From assembly GCA_013822915.1 (NCBI GenBank), contig PNLG01000123.1, forward strand, positions 1-6,929: 6,929 nt of DNA, in the 5' to 3' direction. Positions within the stretch are counted from its first letter, which is position 1. Each line of letters begins with the position of its first letter. Shown here piece after piece: positions 4,760-6,929 of this stretch. A program made the translations under genes and the position numbers. This DNA comes from Sphingomonas sp. Lineage in GTDB: Bacteria; Pseudomonadota; Alphaproteobacteria; Sphingomonadales; Sphingomonadaceae. Below the pieces are notes generated by a model that worked only from the letters and a program-made list of their open reading frames with translations, did no database searches and was not told the origin of the DNA.

Positions 4760-5956
4760 ATGCCGCATCCCGCATCCGATCCCCGCCCGCCCGCGATCGG
4801 GCTCCTCGCGCTGTTCGGCACGTTCCTCCGCTTCGGCTGCCTCGCCTTTGGCGGTCCCGTCGCGCAGATCGCGATGGTGCGCCAGGCGCTGGTCGACGAG
4901 GCGCAATGGATTTCGAGCGCACGCTTCAACCGGTTGCTCGCGGTGATGCAGATCCTGCCCGGGCCCGAAGCGCATGAGCTGTGCGTCCATCTCGGCATGC
5001 TCGCGCGCGGGCGGATCGGCGGGCTGCTGGCGGGGCTGGGCTTCATGCTGCCGGGCTTCGTGCTGACGATGCTGTGCGGCTGGGCCTATGTGAGCTTCGT
5101 CGCCGGCAATGTCGGGTTCGCGGGCGTGCTGATCGGCGTGCAGGGGGCGGTGCTCGCGATGATCGCGCGCGCGGTGTGGCGGATCGGCGGGCATGTCCTG
5201 CACGGCGCTGCGCTGATCGGGCTGGCGGTGGTCGGGCTGGTCGGGACGCTGATCGGCGTGCCTTTCTGGCTGCTGCTCGCGGGCGGCGCGGCGCATGCGG
5301 TGTTCACGCGGGCGGCGTTCGGCTGGGCTGCGGCAGTGGCGCTGGCGCTGGCGGCGTCGGGCTATATACTGATCGGCCCGGAAGCCACCGCCGCCGCGCC
5401 GGTCGCCAGCACTGCCGCGAGCGCAGGCGTGGTCGCGCTGTTCATCGCCGGGCTCAAGGGCGGGCTGCTGACCTTCGGCGGCGCCTATACCGCGATTCCC
5501 TATGTCCGTGCCGACACCGTCGGGCGCGGCTGGCTGAGCGACGGCGCGTTTCTCGACGGGGTGGCGATCGCCGGGCTGCTGCCCGCGCCGCTGGTAATCT
5601 TTGCGACCTTCGTCGGCTACGTCGTCGGCGGCTGGGCAGGCGCCGTCGCGATCACGGCGGGGATGTTCCTGCCCGCCTTTGCTTTTTCGCTGATCTTTTT
5701 CGAACGGCTGGAAGCGGTGGTCGAAAACCCGACGCTGCACCGCCTGCTCGACGGGGTGGCGGCGGCGGTGGTCGGCATTATCGCCGCGACGTTCGTCTCG
5801 CTCGCCGCCAGCACAATCGCGCGCGCGCCGAGCCTGTGGCCGGTGGTGTTGATCTTCGCGATCGCGTCGGTCGGGGTGTGGCGGCTGAAAGGCTGGTGGG
5901 TCGCGCCGCTGCTGGTGCTCACAGGAGGATTGGCCGGGGCAGTGGTGATTGGCTGA
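4760..5956 (+). CDS. chrA: Chromate transporter family protein, two-domain ChrA
   Basis: ChrA proteins export chromate across the inner membrane and confer chromate tolerance; some homologues have other or unknown substrates. The 398-residue product has the usual length of the two-domain form. The N-terminal half shows FGTFLRFGCLAFGGPVAQ (19-36), then LPGPEAHEL (66-74) and GFMLPGF (94-100). The C-terminal half repeats the pattern with GGLLTFGGAYTAIPYV (234-249), GWLSDGAFLDG (257-267), LLPAPLVIFATFVGY (273-287) and FLPAFAFS (303-310). Ten or more hydrophobic segments are visible. ATG 4760 is preferred because AGGAG (4745-4749) precedes it by ten bases; a GTG at 4730 would add ten residues. No chrB regulator or other chromate gene is present. 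A weak promoter candidate is TTGTCC (4678-4683), 17 bases, CAGAGT (4701-4706). Third positions are extremely GC-rich, which opens long false frames on both strands. Family certain; chromate as the real substrate likely but untested. Confidence 0.93.
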   Translation: MPHPASDPRPPAIGLLALFGTFLRFGCLAFGGPVAQIAMVRQALVDEAQWISSARFNRLLAVMQILPGPEAHELCVHLGMLARGRIGGLLAGLGFMLPGFVLTMLCGWAYVSFVAGNVGFAGVLIGVQGAVLAMIARAVWRIGGHVLHGAALIGLAVVGLVGTLIGVPFWLLLAGGAAHAVFTRAAFGWAAAVALALAASGYILIGPEATAAAPVASTAASAGVVALFIAGLKGGLLTFGGAYTAIPYVRADTVGRGWLSDGAFLDGVAIAGLLPAPLVIFATFVGYVVGGWAGAVAITAGMFLPAFAFSLIFFERLEAVVENPTLHRLLDGVAAAVVGIIAATFVSLAASTIARAPSLWPVVLIFAIASVGVWRLKGWWVAPLLVLTGGLAGAVVIG

Positions 5957-5981
5957 CCGCCCCTCCACCCCAACACCGTTC

Positions 5982-6046
5982 GTTTCGAGCGAAGTCAAGA
6001 AGCACGCCCCGAGCGACGGGCACCGTGTCTCGACTTCGCTCGACAC
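5982..6046. repeat. Inverted pair of REP-like palindromic repeats between convergent genes
   Basis: A left copy (5982-6003) and a right copy (6025-6046, with GTGTC/GACAC ends) are arranged in opposite directions. Their shared core TCGAGCGAAGTC (5985-5996) pairs perfectly with GACTTCGCTCGA (6032-6043), making a 12-base stem whose loop holds a smaller CCCG/CGGG hairpin (6008-6011 with 6017-6020). The left copy differs from the right just after the core (A for G). Sequences of this kind are scattered between genes in sphingomonad genomes, as REP units are in enterobacteria. Its place between the stops of chrA and dapD suits a two-way transcription end or mRNA stabiliser. No T-run follows. Confidence 0.75.
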
Positions 6047-6086
6047 CAAAGGTTTAAGTTAGCGGCCCGCCAAAATGCCCGCCGCT

Positions 6087-6911
6087 CTAATCCCGCAGCA
6101 GTTCGTTGATGCTAGTCTTCGACCGGGTCTGCGCGTCGACCTGCTTGACGATCACCGCGCAATACAGCGCAGGCGTCCCATTCCCGCCGCCGATCGTCCC
6201 CGGCACCACCACCGAATAGGGCGGCACATAGCCGCGGTGGACTTCGCCGGTCGCGCGGTCGATGATCTTGGTTGACGCGCCGAGATAGACGCCCATCGAC
6301 AGCACCGCGCCCTCGCCCACGCGCACGCCTTCGGCCACTTCGGCGCGCGCACCGATGAAGGCGCCGTCCTCAATCACCACGGGTCCGGCCTGAAGCGGTT
6401 CCAGCACGCCGCCAATCCCCGCGCCGCCCGACAGGTGGACGCCGCGCCCGATCTGCGCGCAGCTCCCCACCGTCGCCCAGGTGTCAACCATCGTCCCCTC
6501 GCCCACATAGGCGCCGATATTGACGAAGCTCGGCATCAGCACCGCGCCCTTGGCGATATAGGCGCCGCGCCGCACGATGCTGCCCGGCACCGCGCGAAAG
6601 CCCGCTGCCCGGAACTCGGCATCGCCCCAGTCGGCGAATTTCGACGGCACTTTGTCGAACCACGCGCTGTCGCCGGGGCCGGGCATCACGGCGTTGTCGT
6701 TCAGCCGGAACGAGAGCAGGACCGCCTTTTTCAGCCACTGGTTGACGCGCCAGCCGCCCGCGCCATCAGGTTCGGCCACGCGCGCGCTGCCCGCGTCGAG
6801 CATGGCCAGCGCCGCCGCCACCGCCTCGCGCACCTCCCCCATTGTCGCAAAACTGATGCTGTCGCGCGCCTCCCATGCAGCGTCGATGGTGGATTGCAGT
6901 GCGTCGGTCAT
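6087..6911 (-). CDS. dapD: 2,3,4,5-tetrahydropyridine-2,6-dicarboxylate N-succinyltransferase
   Basis: DapD transfers succinyl from succinyl-CoA to tetrahydrodipicolinate in the cytoplasm, giving N-succinyl-2-amino-6-oxopimelate on the route to meso-diaminopimelate (cell wall) and lysine. The 274-residue product is full-length. An alpha-helical N-terminal domain (1-100) is followed by left-handed beta-helix hexapeptide repeats (about 108-225) and a C-terminal cap. Asp143 (in MVDTWATVGS, 141-150) and Glu191 (in FIGARAEV, 185-192) match the two acidic catalytic residues known from the Mycobacterium bovis enzyme. GGIGGV-like SGGAGIGGVLEP (161-172) and GYVPPYSVVVPG (227-238) are family hallmarks. 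GGAGG (6920-6916) lies four bases before the ATG at 6911, close but strong. The gene converges on chrA. Its promoter lies beyond the window. The call is certain. Confidence 0.98.
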   Translation of the reverse strand: MTDALQSTIDAAWEARDSISFATMGEVREAVAAALAMLDAGSARVAEPDGAGGWRVNQWLKKAVLLSFRLNDNAVMPGPGDSAWFDKVPSKFADWGDAEFRAAGFRAVPGSIVRRGAYIAKGAVLMPSFVNIGAYVGEGTMVDTWATVGSCAQIGRGVHLSGGAGIGGVLEPLQAGPVVIEDGAFIGARAEVAEGVRVGEGAVLSMGVYLGASTKIIDRATGEVHRGYVPPYSVVVPGTIGGGNGTPALYCAVIVKQVDAQTRSKTSINELLRD

Positions 6912-6929
6912 GCGGCCTCCATTACGTCA

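Noticed and set aside
4535..6049. 504-codon open frame on the minus strand
   Set aside because: It is antisense to chrA and the toxin gene; the translation is dominated by Arg, Gln, Asp, His and Pro without structure, an effect of GC-rich third positions.
4981..6057. 358-codon open frame on the plus strand overlapping chrA
   Set aside because: Its product is almost entirely Arg, Ala and Gly, while the other frame gives a textbook two-domain ChrA.
1..6929. CRISPR array, insertion sequence, tRNA or riboswitch
   Set aside because: No regularly spaced repeats, transposase motifs, cloverleaf sequence or riboswitch-like leader was seen; the leaders are too short for a riboswitch.

Overview
The window reads as chromosomal DNA of an alphaproteobacterium, most likely a sphingomonad (Sphingomonas, Sphingopyxis or a relative). 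The reasons are high GC with strongly GC-biased third codon positions, DapD and class II FBPase sequences of alphaproteobacterial type, and an inverted pair of copies of a palindromic sequence (core TCGAGCGAAGTC) of the kind scattered between sphingomonad genes. The genus is an inference from composition and remembered family features, not from a search.

Layout. (1) Positions 1-1454, minus strand: most of a secreted S15/CocE-type hydrolase that closely resembles alpha-amino-acid ester hydrolases; its C-terminus lies beyond the left edge. (2) 1455-1653: a divergent promoter region. (3) 1654-2875, plus strand: a tight three-gene operon of a PadR-family repressor followed by two small four-helix membrane proteins, joined by ATGA and TGATG stop/start overlaps. 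(4) 2950-3918, minus strand: glpX, class II fructose-1,6-bisphosphatase, convergent with the padR operon. (5) 4061-4635, plus strand: a ParD/ParE-type toxin-antitoxin pair with a promoter and candidate operator. (6) 4760-5956, plus strand: a full-length two-domain ChrA chromate-transport-family protein. (7) 5982-6046: an inverted pair of REP-like palindromes. (8) 6087-6911, minus strand: dapD of lysine and peptidoglycan-precursor synthesis, complete, beginning at the right edge. No stretch over 300 bases lacks a gene; the longest gap is the 199-base divergent region.

How the genes relate. glpX (gluconeogenesis) and dapD (diaminopimelate route) are core housekeeping genes. The hydrolase, padR operon, parDE and chrA look like accessory genes set between them. 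Three promoters can be proposed with the same form: a TTG-type -35, exactly 17 bases, then an NAGNNT -10, twice seen as (T/C)AGCCTG. For padR this places the predicted transcription start at the start codon itself, where no Shine-Dalgarno sequence exists, suggesting a leaderless message.

I see no CRISPR array, transposase, tRNA, rRNA or phage gene. The least explained parts are the PadR-coupled membrane-protein pair and its possible link to the divergent ester hydrolase.
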